Positions 1-10,639 of a DNA stretch of 64,000 bases are shown piece after piece. The DNA comes from Talinum fruticosum (Eukaryota > Streptophyta > Magnoliopsida > Caryophyllales > Talinaceae). Each line of letters begins with the position of its first letter. Positions within the stretch are counted from its first letter, which is position 1. The notes beneath the pieces are model-generated. The model worked only from the letters and a program-made list of their open reading frames with translations. It ran no database searches and was not told the DNA's origin. The translations under genes and the position numbers were made by a program. The DNA is taken from positions 4,295,001 to 4,359,000 of the forward strand of contig JAITYX010000028.1 of the NCBI GenBank assembly GCA_021018815.1, given 5' to 3'.

Positions 1-660
1 TCTAGGTGTGGAGTCCAAGGGATACTCTTGTTTATCCAAATACTGATAAATGTCATGATACCAACTAGTATGGTTAGTATTAGACACTTCTAATGTACGG
101 ATGTGTGCGGGGTGACTCTATCATTCAATATGAATGGGCTTTGAATGAATGTCGATCGGAATGTTGATCATGGATGCTAACTTAGCTAGCGCATCCGCAA
201 ATTGGTTATCATCCCTAGGAAGGTAAGTGAAAGAGATCCTCTTAAAGTGCTTAGATAATTGTATGAGATACACTTGGTAGGGTGCCAAGGCTTCACTACG
301 TACCTTCGACTTTTATGAAATCTGATTGATGATCAAACCGGAGTCACCGAAGACCCCGATATTCTTGGCCCGGATCTCTGTAGCGGCTTCAAGTCCTGTG
401 ATGCAAGCTTCGTTCTCTGCAATGTTATTGGTGACTTTGAAGTCTAGTTTGACTGAAATGGGAATATGTGCTCCCTCCAGGTGAGACTAGGAGAATTCCT
501 ACTCCAAAGCCCTTTTGATTGGAAGCGCCATCAAAGTACATTGTCTAAACATCCACCTCCACTTGTAAAATATCTTTACCTGGAATGTCTAGGTGTTCGG
601 GTTGCGATTGAGGTACAGGTAGATCAACTAAGAATTCCGACAATATCCTTCCTTTGATCG
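1..660 (-). pseudogene. Second RNase H domain of Tat-type Ty3/gypsy pol (decayed)
   Basis: Read on the minus strand, this encodes a second RNase H-like domain downstream of the usual one. Visible motifs are FDGAS near 520, a NIAENEAC..GLEAA helix near 400, GDSGLIINQ near 325, and DNQFADALAKLASMINIP near 170-225. The linker before it reads IKGRILSEFLVDLPV near 620-655. RNase H removes the RNA strand during reverse transcription; a duplicated RNase H is established for the Tat lineage of Ty3/gypsy elements. At least one frameshift (about 430-460) and one stop near 530 break it. The fragment leaves the window at position 1, so integrase is not seen. The domain assignment rests on motifs, without a profile search. 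Confidence 0.8.
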
Positions 661-1380
661 CTTTTGAGGGTAAAACATAAGTTTAAATTATGATAGCATG
701 ACAGTCCATCTCGCTATCTTGTTGATGATAATTGGTTTCTCAAGTATGTACTTAATAGGATCCATAGGTGCCACCACATGAACTGTGTGGGCTAGCATGT
801 GGTGCCTGAGCTTCTTAGTAGCCCGGACTAGTGCCAATGATGTCTTCTCTAGTGGCGTGCATCTAGTCTCATAATCCAAGAACTTCTTACTTAGATAGTA
901 GATCACACGTTCTTCTTTCCCATCTCACCGAGCTAGCATGGCTCCCATAGCCGTTTTCGTCGTGGTGAGATACGGGAGTAAAGGTTTCCCTAATTGGGGT
1001 GGAACTAACACCGGAGGATTAGCCAGGTATTCCTTAACCTTCTCGAATGCTTGTTGGAACTTTGCATCCCAAATGGGTTTACATCCTTTCTTTAACTCCT
1101 TGAAAATAGGTTCACATACCATAGTTAGTTTTGATATGAAATGACTGATGTATTACAAACGTCCAAGGAAAGCCCTTATCTCTTTTTCGTGCTTGGCGGA
1201 GAGATCTCTTGAATGGCTTTGATCTTGGATGGATCAAGTTCAATTCCTCTAAGACTCGACAACATAGCCTAGAAATTTACTCGAGGTTACTCCAAAGGCA
1301 CACTTTTGAGGATTAAGGCGGATGTTGTATTTCCCGAGATTAGGAGGTTCTCCCTCAAAACGGCGTTTAAGATGTTTTAA
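661..1380 (-). pseudogene. Reverse transcriptase C-terminus and first RNase H of Tat-type Ty3/gypsy pol
   Basis: This runs in the same direction as the next domain downstream (1-660). From 1380 down it reads the end of RT (KYNIRLNPQKCAFGV, then SKFLGYVV, then EIRAFLGRLQYIS). The connection segment follows (FKELKKG...WDAKFQQAFEKVKEYL, then PPVLVPP, 925-1122). The first RNase H comes next (MGAMLAR, then YYLSKKF, then DYETRCTPLEK, then MDPIKYILEKP, 688-906). Stops and short frame changes near 900 and 1230 interrupt it, so it cannot make an intact protein. Homology ends sharply at about 1380 where LTR sequence begins, so this is a truncated element. RT catalytic motifs upstream are missing. Confidence 0.85.
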
Positions 1381-2446
1381 GTGAAACGCTGTGTTTTTGG
1401 CCGAAAACCCAAACTTGCACCAAAAATAAAACTTGCCAAAAAGAAACGTGCCAAAAATGGAAACGTGCCAAAAGGAAAACTTTCCATTTTTGGAAAGCTA
1501 TTATGGCCGGCGCCCCTACCAATATTTTTCACTCAAACTGTTGTGTTTTGGCCAAGACTCCTGTTGTAGCACGGAAAGGGCACAAAAATTTAGAAAAGCT
1601 TTGCATGGCCGGTGCCCCTACCACTTATTTCACCTAAAAACACCGTGTTTCGACTTGCAAACTCCCTAGGCAGCACGGAAGGGTACGAAACCTTAGGCAA
1701 CACCCTTGTGGCCAGCGCCTCCTATCCGGTTTTATCCGATTTTATCCCGATTCTATTCGGTTCAATCTTCACATTATCTTGACCCGTTTTGTATCTTACT
1801 TTGGACGACTCGCCGAGAGCCGACCCTAGGTCATTCCTTGACCTAAACCGACCGGTGACTCCTCTTTCTGCTTTAGTTTTCCCATACTAAGATTGCAAGA
1901 GAAAATTTTATTTTTGTTTTTGTTAGTTTTTCTTTCCTAAAACCGATCGCCTACTCCTCTTTCTACTTATATTTCTATTCAAATTGCATTTCGGGTGTTT
2001 TTGACTGCAGGTAAAATTTAAGGTTCTTGATCCGCCAGCCAGGCTAGAGGCCAAGGTCAATTTCCTCAGCCGTGGCCTTATTGTCGGCGCCTCTAACCCC
2101 TAGGTTTGGCTTCGGCTAGCACCGTGGGGTCAACAGTGGTGGCTTTGGTCCAGATTGGTGTTTTCACACCGATCCGGCCCTAAAGCCTCATAACATATTC
2201 AAAAACCTAGCTTTTTATTTTGTTCGGTTAAAAATTATATCCCGGGACCTTGTAAAAATAATTTCCAAAATAAAATGATTAATAAGACCGCCATTCAAAC
2301 TTTTTCTAATTTGTTTTAAATCAGATTTAATAAATTTGGGAAACCTTAATTAGATGTTCATCCCCATTTTTAACAAACTTGCAAAACCATCTTTAAAATA
2401 ATTCTTTTAAAAAGAGACCCGACACATGTGGAGAAGCTCGATTGTC
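1381..2446 (+). mobile_element. Tat-family LTR fragment, plus orientation, internally deleted
   Basis: This aligns by eye with the reverse complement of the LTR at 3773-5565 and with the plus LTR at 29064-31050. It has U3-type modules (a ggcgcccctacca core near 1510 and 1612), a gacctaggtcatt block near 1825, a ttttcccatactaagattg block near 1878, a TTCGGTCC..TTTCACACCGATCC block near 2150, and an A/T-rich tail. The segment between about 1835 and 1860 jumps over the TATA and mid-LTR region, so there is an internal deletion. It stops at about 2446, about 35 bp before the expected LTR end, where a second LTR piece starts. Confidence 0.7.
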
Positions 2447-3640
2447 CCCAGTCTACTAGATACTCCCATATGTATTCGATCTCTTGGTCTCTTTTCAACC
2501 TATTCTCATTCTACTCTCTAATCTTACGACATCCGAAGCCATAAACTCCATCGGACACACATCCGCCTACCTATCTCCACAAAATACTTACAAAAAGCAC
2601 CTTTAATTCACCACTGTCGCATCACCGGATCCGATTCGAGATCTAGATCGGTAGGTGGGATAACCTAAGGTCACCGATTCGATCTTCAAAACGGTTTACT
2701 TGTTTATTTATGTTTTCCTTATCACTCACCATATTATGGAGAAAAGTTGTATCGCTTTTAATTTCTCCCCGCTCGATGTAATCTCTTTTAGCTTTTCGCT
2801 TTCGTTTCTTTTTGTTTTTCTTTTGCTTTCTTTATTTTTACCTTTAGCACTTTCTTAATTATGTTTGGTTGCTTTTAATTTTTCATGTTGTGTGCTTGTG
2901 TTGAGATATTATATAAATTCACTACTTGAACCAGGAATGGCCGTCTTCGGACGGGGAGAACGGAAGGACTTATCACTACGTTTCGTACCCTTGCCCCCGA
3001 ATTCGATTGTCCGTTCTAGACTGATGGTGTCACTTTTTAGCCTTTTTCAGCTTTTGTTTTTCCCGTAGTAAGATTGGAAGAGCAAATTTTACTTTTCTTT
3101 TTGTTAGTTTTTCTTTTCTAAAACCGTCCAGCGACTCCTCTTTCGCTTTATCTCTATTCAAATTGTATCTCGGTTGTTTCGATTGCAGGTAAAATTTTAG
3201 GGCTCCTGATTTGCTAGCCGGGCCAAAGGCCGAGGTTGATTTCCTCAATCGTGGCCTCGTGGCCTGCGCCGCCAACCCCTAGGTGCACGGTAGGGTCGAG
3301 TAGTGGTGGCTTCGGTCCGGATTGGTGTTTTCACACCGATCCGGCCCTAAATCCTCAAGACAGATTCAAAACCCTAGCTTTTTATTTTGTTTAGTTAAGA
3401 AATAATATCCGGGACCTCTGAAAATAATTGTCAAAATAAAATGATTAATAAAACCCCCATTCAAAACTTTACCTAATTTATTTTAAATCACTTTAATAAA
3501 ATTCGGAAACCTTAATAAAGTTTCATCCCCACGTTCCAAAATTGACTTAAAAAAACCATCTTCATAAATCATTCTTTAAAAGAGGAGATCCGACACACAT
3601 GGGGAAGCTCGGTTCGGCCCCGCCAGCCGTGGTTCCTATA
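2447..3640 (+). mobile_element. Tat-family LTR fragment, plus orientation, with intact 3' end
   Basis: This is the downstream two thirds of a Tat LTR, starting in the middle (ctactagatactcc at 2452) and running to the LTR end CCTATA at 3640. The PBS-like TGGCAACTC follows directly. Nearly every block matches the reverse complement of 3773-4990, so the two form a large inverted repeat with a spacer of about 130 bp. No upstream half or TSD is visible. Confidence 0.75.
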
Positions 3641-3641
3641 G

Positions 3642-3659
3642 TGGCAACTCTATAATGCA
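3642..3659 (+). other. Degenerate primer binding site after plus LTR
   Basis: TGGCAACTC follows the LTR end by one base. It matches the TGGCGACTCC start of the PBS next to the other Tat LTRs here. A leading TGG is expected of a tRNA 3' CCA complement. Confidence 0.5.
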
Positions 3660-3753
3660 ATACAATGTTTCTTCATAATGCGGAAAGCAATAAATAATAA
3701 AAATAATTAAACCATTCTGAAGATCGAATAAGTGCCCTTAGGTTGTCCCATCA
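3660..3753. repeat. Small LTR-interior fragment between two opposed LTRs
   Basis: The sequence around 3680-3750 (aagcaataaataat, then gaagatcgaat, then gtgcccttaggttgtccca) matches mid-LTR sequence of the minus orientation, for example 4690-4770. It is debris from a rearranged LTR rather than a 5' UTR. Confidence 0.5.
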
Positions 3754-3771
3754 TTCCCAATGGAGTCGCCA
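3754..3771 (-). other. Primer binding site next to LTR-C
   Basis: Minus strand reads TGGCGACTCCATTGGGAA, one base inside the LTR end. The equivalent site at 14265-14282 reads TGGCGACTCCATCGGGGA. The tRNA used cannot be named without a tRNA comparison. Confidence 0.6.
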
Positions 3772-3772
3772 C

Positions 3773-5565
3773 TATAGGAACCATGCCCGACAGAGGCAAC
3801 CAAGGTTCACCACATGTGTTAGGTCTCTTTTTAAAGAATGAGCTTAGAAGATGGTTTTTGAAGATGAATCTTAGAAAGTGGGGATGAATCTTTTATTAAG
3901 ATTTCCAAAGTTTATTAAATCAAGTTAAAACAACTTAAATTAGATTTGATTGGCGGTTTGTTAATTGTTTTATTTTGGCAATTATTTTCAAAAGTCCCGA
4001 GATATTGTTTCCTAACCAAACAATAAATAAGATTAGGGTTTCTGTTTCTGCTGTGAGGCAAACTAGTGTAAAAACACAAGTTTGGACCCGAGCCCCGTAC
4101 TAACCGCTTCGTGCAGGCGGCCGCCGGCGCCGACAAGTGACCAAGGCTGAAACAGTCAGCCTCGGCCTCCGGCTCTGGCTTGCGGATCCAAAATCTGTTT
4201 TTCTATCTTGCAGTTAAGAAATAGTCGAGATGCAATTTGAATAGAAATAGAGCAAAAAAGGAGTCGCGAGTCAATTTTTAGGAGAGAAAACTAACAAAAA
4301 CAAAAATAAAAGTTTGCTCTTCCAATCTTAGTACGGGAAAACTAAGACCGAAAAGGCTAAAAATGAGTCCATCGGTCATTGAACCGAGAATCGGATTTGA
4401 TGGCGATGGTACGAAATGTAGGGATAAACCCTTCCGTTCCGCCCCGTCCAAATACAACCATTATTAGTTCGAATAGTGAATTAAAATATTGTCAAACACA
4501 AGCAAACATGCGACGGAACTTAAAACAACCACAACATAATAGAAAGAGATAAAAGTAAAAGTAAAGAAAAGGGTTAAAGAAAGTGGTAAAGGCAGAAACA
4601 AAAAGCGAAAAAAGCGAAAAAGGAATAGAAAGCGAGAAATCTAAAAGACTACATCAAGCTGGGAGGAATTAAAAGCGATACATTGTTTGTCCACAATACG
4701 TAAAGAAATAAAGAAAACATAAATAAATAAGAAAACCATTTTGAAGATCGAATCGATGCCCTTAGGTTGTCTTACTTGCTGATCCGGATCTCGGATCCGG
4801 ATCTCGTGATGCGACAGTGGTGAATTAAAGGTGCTTTTTGTAAGTATTTTGTGGAGATAGGTAGGTAGATGTGTGTCCGATGGAGTTTATGGGTTCGGAT
4901 ATGGTGACATTAGAAAGTAGAACGAGAATAGGCTGAAAAGAGACAAAGAGATCAATATACGGATAGGAGTATTTAGTAGCTCTTAATGTGGTTTCAGCAA
5001 CGTGATGTTGAGGGATGAGCCATTGTTCAAATGAGAGCCTACGCTCTCTATTTATAGGGAGAGGTTAGGTCAAGGAATGACCTAGGTTTAGCTCTAGGAA
5101 TGACCTAGGTTTAGCTCTCGATCGCTTGTCCAAAATTAGCTGCAAAACCGTGTTAAGGTAATGTGAAGATTGAACCGGATAGAACCGGGATAAAACCGGG
5201 TAGGGGCGCTGGTCACAAGGAGTTTCCTAGGGTTTTGTGCCCTTCCATGCTGCCCGGAGAGTCTTCAGCTGGAGCACAACATTTTGAGGCAAAATAAGTG
5301 GCAGAAGGCGCCAACCATACAATGCTTTTTCTAAGGTTTCATGCCCTTTCGTGCTACAACAGAGTCTCGAGAAAAACATAGCATTTTGAGTGCAAATACT
5401 TATAGGGGTGCCGCCATGGCACCTTTCTAAAAATGAAAACTTTTCATTTGTGGCACCAATCAAATTCAGTCCATGATCCAAATCCTTAAACGTAACTCGG
5501 AATTTCATCATCGAGCCAATAAACAAATAAAATTGAAAAGGGGATGGCACTTTTAGGTGTCTACA
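3773..5565 (-). mobile_element. LTR-C, Tat-family long terminal repeat
   Basis: About 1.79 kb, with plus-strand ends TATAGG...CTACA; the consensus is TGTAG...CTACA and one end carries G to A. It is bounded by a PBS at 3754-3771 and a PPT at 5566-5580. It holds a TATA box on the minus strand at 5048-5056 and a perfect 23-bp tandem duplication (gacctaggtttagc core) at about 5075-5120. U3-type 100-bp modules lie at 5225-5430. Confidence 0.85.
5048..5056 (-). promoter_or_regulatory. LTR-C TATA box
   Basis: Minus strand TATAAATAG, in the block conserved in all Tat LTRs of the window (CTCTCTATTTATAGGGAGAG on plus). Position is right for an LTR promoter reading toward lower coordinates. Confidence 0.6.
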
Positions 5566-5580
5566 ATTAGCCCCCACTTT
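5566..5580 (-). other. Polypurine tract before LTR-C
   Basis: Minus strand AAAGTGGGGGCTAAT directly precedes the LTR start TGTAGACACC. The same tract is next to LTR-B and, with one change, LTR-D. Confidence 0.75.
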
Positions 5581-6117
5581 GACAGAGTCCGAAATTTAAA
5601 GGTAAAAGTAGACACTAAAAGGTACTTACCCGATACTCGGTGTTATTGAATTGATGCGTATGAAATTAGGTACCTTTTGATTTGAAATTTGACTGGGGCC
5701 TAGACTTGACTAGCTGAGTCCGAAGTTCGGGTTGTTGATTCTTGAACTTGGCTACTTAAAGACCCGAAGCTTAGATTGGTGTGCCTAAACTTAACCATGT
5801 GCTTAGTCCGAAGCTTGACAGGGGGCTTGAACTTAACTTGGGTAGTAAAGTCTCAAGTCTAGCAGGTGCTTGAACTTGCCCGCTTCTTGGATCCGAAGTT
5901 CAGCCGTGTATCTTCGACTTGGCTCGATTAATGACCTAAAGCTCGAATGAGGGCCCGAAACTTGACCGTCCGTGGTATGAAGCTTGGTTGAAATTTTCTA
6001 CACTAACACTTTTGTTAGTTTATAATCAAATGTAAATAGTTTCAAGTGTTACCTGGAAATGGTTTATAGCCTGATCATGTTTTAAATTGTTTCATTAACT
6101 TGGCCATAGAAATGTCC

Positions 6118-6403
6118 CGAAGTCTCGGCTTTGTGTGTAAATCTTGACCGCTATTGGGCCCGAAGTTTGATGCATGAATGTTTGAGCTTTGACCGTTGTT
6201 GGGCTTGAAGCTCTTCCGAGGTGTGTCCGAACCTTGACTCGCTCTTGGGTCTCGAGATTTTACTAAGGTTGTCCGAACCTTGACCGCTGCCGGGCTCGAA
6301 GGTCGACTGGGGTTGTCTCGAACCTTGACCACTACTCGGCCCGAAGCTCGACTAGGATGTGTCCGAACCTTGACCACTCTTGGGCCCGAGACTCGACTTC
6401 TAT
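6118..6403 (-). repeat. 3' UTR tandem repeat array, about 6 units of 42-47 bp
   Basis: The repeated core on the plus strand is TGTCCGAACCTTGACC followed by TTGGGCCCGAAGCTCGACT. Six diverged units can be counted. The same array has 8 units at 10640-11012 and 7 at 27715-28045. Tandem repeats in 3' UTRs are known in Tat elements (Retand, Ogre relatives) and can seed satellites. Confidence 0.8.
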
Positions 6404-6952
6404 TAACTTTCGTTGGAATAGGGACGAATGCTTATCTTTATGTAGAAATTTTTCTTAGACTTGGTCATTGGATGACCTTAAATCTAGAGAATGCTTGCTT
6501 GAAAATATGATATTCCATGAGGTTACGTGCCTCATTCTATATTTGAGCTTTTAGTTTGTGTGCTAATAGCTCCTTTGTTTATATCATAGAAGATTGGTGT
6601 CTTGCCCTAAGTATTCTTGGAGTTGTTGTGGTTGTATGACCCTTTCGATCTTGAGCCCCTATGTTCTTCTTGGGTGTTTGTGTCTAGCCCTTCTCGAATG
6701 TTGGAGAGTTGGTGAGCTTCGATATTCTTGGTTGAACTCCTTTAAAGGTGGCAATGCAGGTGACCTTTTTATGTTGACTTGATACTTGATGCTTGGTTGA
6801 ATAATTCCTTGTAGAGTGCTTTGTTTTTTAATTTTTGTGTTTTTAGGAGTTTGACTCATGCAAAGGAGATGAATGTAAGACTCTATTCTAAAAACAAATG
6901 CATTCTTTTATTAAGATGATGCAAAAATTCAAAAAGACAAAGACAAGATTAC

Positions 6953-6970
6953 ACTTTAGCCCCCACTCCC
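6953..6970 (-). other. Second, internal polypurine-like tract
   Basis: Minus strand GGGAGTGGGGGCTAAAGT, very close to the LTR-proximal PPT but about 1.4 kb upstream of the 3' LTR. Equivalent tracts occur at 11564-11584 and 28558-28577. Confidence 0.5.
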
Positions 6971-7154
6971 TTAAGTAAAGCCTAAAAAAGTAGGTTGTTC
7001 AAACTACGATGTACTCGCCGTTAACGAGTGATTCGTGCTCCTAATGGTTTAGAGTTGAGCATGACATGCTTCTTTACCGACTTCTGCTCCTTTTCGGATT
7101 AAGTGAGGCACATAAGGTTCCAAATCCTCATGCAAGATAAATTTATTTTTTAAT

Positions 7155-7171
7155 CACCGATAGAATCCCCA
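7155..7171 (-). other. Degenerate primer binding site next to LTR-B
   Basis: Minus strand TGGGGATTCTATCGGTG, one base inside the LTR. It is shifted from the TGGCGACTCCATCGGGGA seen at LTR-D by several substitutions. Confidence 0.5.
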
Positions 7172-8544
7172 CTATAGGAACCACGATCGGTGGGGCCGAC
7201 CGAGCTTCCCCACGGGTTCCGGATCTCTTTTTAAAGAATGATTTTTGAAGATGGTTTTTAGAAATTGAGCACAAAACTTTTATTAAGGTTTCCGAATTTC
7301 ATAAATTTGATTTAAAGTGAATTAGGCAAAGTTTGAATGATGATTTTACTAATTATTTTATTTTTAGAAATTATTTTCGAAGGATCATAGGATATTATCT
7401 CTTAACCGAAAAACAAAGAAGGCTAGAATTCTGTTTCGTCATGAGGCTTTAAGGCCAAACCGGTGTGAAAACACCGGTTTGGACCCAAGCCTTACCTACC
7501 GACCACTCGGTGCAGGCGGCAGCCTTCACTCAGCGAGTGATCGGTGCCGGCTAGAGCCTCTTGCCGAGGAACTCACCCTTGGCTTCTAGCCTGGCTAATA
7601 GATCTAGAATTCATTTTTCTACTCAGTCAAAAAATAGCCGGGAGGTAGATTTAGAAGAAATAAATCGAAGGGAGTCGCCAGTAAGTTTTTAGGAAAGAAA
7701 AACTAATAAAACAAAACGAAGTTTGCTCTTCCAATCTTAGTATGGGAAAACTAAGACTAAAAGAGGCTAAAAATGATTCCATCGGTCTTTGAATCGAGAA
7801 TTGGATTCGGGGCGAGGGTACGAAACGTAGGGACAAGCCCTTCCATTCCGCTCGTCCGAAAACGGCCATTGCTAGTTCGAGTAGTCAATTAAGATAATGC
7901 AACAAAAGCAAGCAAGCAACATGCGACAAGAATTAAAAGGAACCAAACATAATTAAAAAAAGCGATAAATGAAAGCGATAAAGAAAGCAAAAGTGAAAAG
8001 AAAAGAAAAGCGGAAAACTAAAAGATTAAATCGGGCGAGGAGGAATTAAAAACGATAAATCTCAAATCCACAATACGAAAAGCCATAAAAGTATAAAAAT
8101 AAATAATTAAACTGTTGACGATCGAATCCGTGCCCTCAAGTTGTCCCATCTCGCCGACCAGGATCTCAAATCTAGATTTAGTGATGTGACTGGTGCTGAA
8201 TAGAGAGAGGCTTTTTGTGAGTTTTGAGTATAGATAGGTAAAGGATGTATGAATGATGGAGCTTTTTGGGTTAGATGTAGTTTAGGTAAAGAGTAGAATA
8301 GGAATATGTCTGAAAAGTGACCAAGAGATCGAATACAAAGAGGAGTATTCGAGTAGCTCTTAAGCAAGTTTCAGCAGCGTGACGCCGAGGGATGAGCCAT
8401 CACTTAAATAAGAGCCTAAGCTCTTTACCTATAGAGAAAGGTTAGGTTAAGGAAGAACCTAGGGTTGATTCTCGACCAGCCATCCGTAATTAGCTGCAAA
8501 ATCGGGCCAAGACAATGTGAAGATTTAACCAGGATAAAACCGGA

Positions 8545-8780
8545 CAAAACCGGGTAGGGGCGCCGCCCAATGGTGATTCCTAGGGTTTCGTGCCCTTTCG
8601 TGTTGCCTAGGGACTCTTCAGGTCGAACACAGCATTTTGAGGTGAAATAAGTGGTAGGGGCGCCGACCACACTATGTGCTCCTAGGGTTTCGTGTCCTTT
8701 CCATGTTGCAACAAGTAGTCTCGGCTAAAACACAACATTTTGTGTGAAAAATACTGGTAGAGGGACTTACCACAATCTTG
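8545..8780 (-). repeat. U3 tandem modules, about 110 bp, in LTR-B
   Basis: Two to three copies of a module with the cores TAGGGGCGCCG, CCTAGGGTTTCGTG and ACACAGCATTTTG. Related modules lie at 1500-1720, 9530-9660, 26590-26740 and 63575-63910. Confidence 0.6.
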
Positions 8781-9390
8781 CATTTTTAAAAATCCCTGAA
8801 GCCTCCCCAACACGTACTTTTGACTTGAACTCATGACTCCACAGACAAAACACACAAGTATACAACAACATGCTAAGCAAAATTAAAGCAACCAAACATA
8901 GTAAAAGAAAGCAATAAAGAAAGTAAAAGCGGAAAGAAAACAAAAGCGAGAAAGTAAAAGGATTCAATCGGGTGGGGAGAAATTAAAATGCGATACAACT
9001 TTAATCCACAATACGGAAAGCGATAAATAAAACATAAAATAATCAAGTAGACCATTCGAAGGCCGAATCCTTGCCCTTAGGTTGCCCCACCTACTGATCC
9101 GGATCTTGACAATGGCTCTCTTGATGTGATGGTGACAAATCAAGGAAGAGAGGGCTCTTTTATGAGTTTTAAAAAGGTGAGTTTGTAAGGAATAGGAAAG
9201 ATCAGTTGAATGAATGCCCAAAGATCTAAATAATTGAATATTCTTTAGCTCTTTGCAAGGATTCAACAACGATGTGTAGAAAAGTGGAGTATTTGATTCA
9301 GCAGAGTAATGTTAAGGCATGAATGCTTTGATTAGCTTTCTACAACATTACACATAGGAGAAAGCCCTATGGAAATAAGAGCCAAGGCTC

Positions 9391-9400
9391 TATATTTATA
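9391..9400 (-). promoter_or_regulatory. LTR-B TATA box
   Basis: Minus strand TATAAATATA in the conserved LTR promoter block, upstream of the gacctaggg element. Confidence 0.55.
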
Positions 9401-10073
9401 AGGAGAGATCTAGGTCACAAATGACCTAGGGTTGCTCTCGACCACCCTTCCAAAGATGAGTAGAAAAACTAGGCTAATAAATCAAAAGATTGAACCGGAT
9501 AAGAAGGGATAAAACCAAATAGAAATCTCGTCGAAGGCACTAGCCACCAAGCATGCCTAGGGTTTTGTGCCCTATCGTGTTGTCAAAGGAGTCTCCAAGC
9601 CAAAACGTTGCATTTCACTCAAGAAATCCGGGTTAGGCACCGACCATGGCGCCATTTTGAGGGGAGCAGCTCCTAGTCTCATGTGGACTGTCTTTGGAGC
9701 TAAAACAGGACACTTTAATGCTCATGATCATGAAATACAATGTCTAACGCCTGTCTCGAGGTTTTTAGCTCCATGTCTGATTGGACAAAACGTGAAATGC
9801 GTAACTCGAGCCCGGAATTTCCCTGTATGTGGCACTCGGACTTCGTTGTCTCTAAAGGCTTGGCCTGGTCTTGGATTGTCCGAAGGAAAAGGGGATTTTT
9901 GGATAGACATAAGAAATTTATGTGGTGCTAGGGGTTCTTTGTGGTTTATCGGCTTTTGTTGCACCAATCGAACACATTCCGTGATCCCAATCCTCAAATA
10001 GGACTTGGGATTTCATCACCGGGCCAACAAATAAATAAAACGAAAAAGGCATGACACTTTTTAGATGTCTACA

Positions 10074-10088
10074 ATTAGCCCCCACTTT
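10074..10088 (-). other. Polypurine tract before LTR-B
   Basis: Minus strand AAAGTGGGGGCTAAT next to TGTAGACATC; identical to the tract at LTR-C. It makes LTR-B the 3' LTR of the gag-bearing unit above it. Confidence 0.75.
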
Positions 10089-10639
10089 GTTTGAGCCCGA
10101 AAGACTATGGTAAAAGTAGACACCAAAGGGTACTTACCTGGTACTTGCTTTACTTTGGAATCCGATTGAATTGATGCATTTGAAATTTGGTATGTTTTGA
10201 CTTGAATTTTGACAAGGGCGACTGGACTTGACTATCGATATCCGAAGTCCGGGTTGTTGATTCATGAACTTGGCTGCTAACCTGAAGCTCATATTGGTAT
10301 GCCTAAACATGACCATGTGCTTAGTTTGAAGCTTGCCGGGGAGCTTGAGGTTGACTCGGGTAGTAAAGTCCGAAGTTCAACAAGATGCCCGAACTTGACC
10401 GTTTCTTGGATATGAAGTTTAGCTGGGTATCCCGAGCTTGGCTCGATCAATGTCCTGAAGGTCGGATGAGGGGCCTAAACTTAACTCGTTCTTGGTCGGA
10501 AGGTTGGTAGAAATTTTCTACACTAACAATTATGTTAGTTAATAATCGAATGTAAATAGTTTCAAGTGTTACCCGAAGATGATTTGTAACCGGATCACAT
10601 TCCAAATGTGGTTCCTTGACTTGGCCATGGGGAGGTCCT

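Larger units (their letters stand above)
5581..7154 (-). mobile_element. Non-coding Tat interior (3' UTR only)
   Basis: This corresponds to the 3' UTR of the other interiors (10089-11700 and 27165-28700). A loose older array of CCGAAGCTTGA / CTTGAACTTGAC units covers 5700-5990, a clearer array lies at 6118-6403, and a second PPT-like tract at 6953-6970. Beyond about 7110 the sequence jumps to the PBS, so gag, the 5' UTR repeats and pol are all deleted. No coding homology is seen on either strand. Confidence 0.65.
3773..10073 (-). mobile_element. Non-coding Tat-family LTR element (LTR-B, 1.6-kb interior, LTR-C)
   Basis: Reading on the minus strand: 5' LTR 10073-7173, PBS 7171-7155, interior without any coding homology, PPT 5580-5566, 3' LTR 5565-3773. 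It has every cis signal for reverse transcription and integration but no gag or pol, so any movement would need proteins in trans (LARD-like, inferred). Both LTRs are joined to further Tat sequence (a PPT precedes LTR-B, a PBS follows LTR-C), so no TSD can be read. It is part of a tandem array rather than a clean single insertion. Confidence 0.7.
7173..10073 (-). mobile_element. LTR-B, Tat-family long terminal repeat, chimeric and enlarged
   Basis: About 2.9 kb against 1.8-2.0 kb for LTR-C, LTR-D and LTR-A. The extra length comes from two versions of the middle-to-U3 part in tandem: about 7870-8770 and about 8830-9660. Both contain the purine-rich aaagaaaagaaaag stretch, the cgaatcc.tgccct.aggttg.ccca block and the U3 modules, but they differ at many positions. 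This looks like a join of two subfamilies. TATA at 9391-9400. Ends TATAGG...TCTACA. Confidence 0.75.

Noticed and set aside
5227..5577. 116-codon minus-strand frame at the start of LTR-C
   Set aside because: It sits in U3, upstream of the promoter, and the same region in other LTRs is not open.
9567..10001. 144-codon plus-strand frame in LTR-B
   Set aside because: It lies in the U3 of a minus-strand LTR, is not open in LTR-D at the matching place (26600-27060), and has no recognisable domain.
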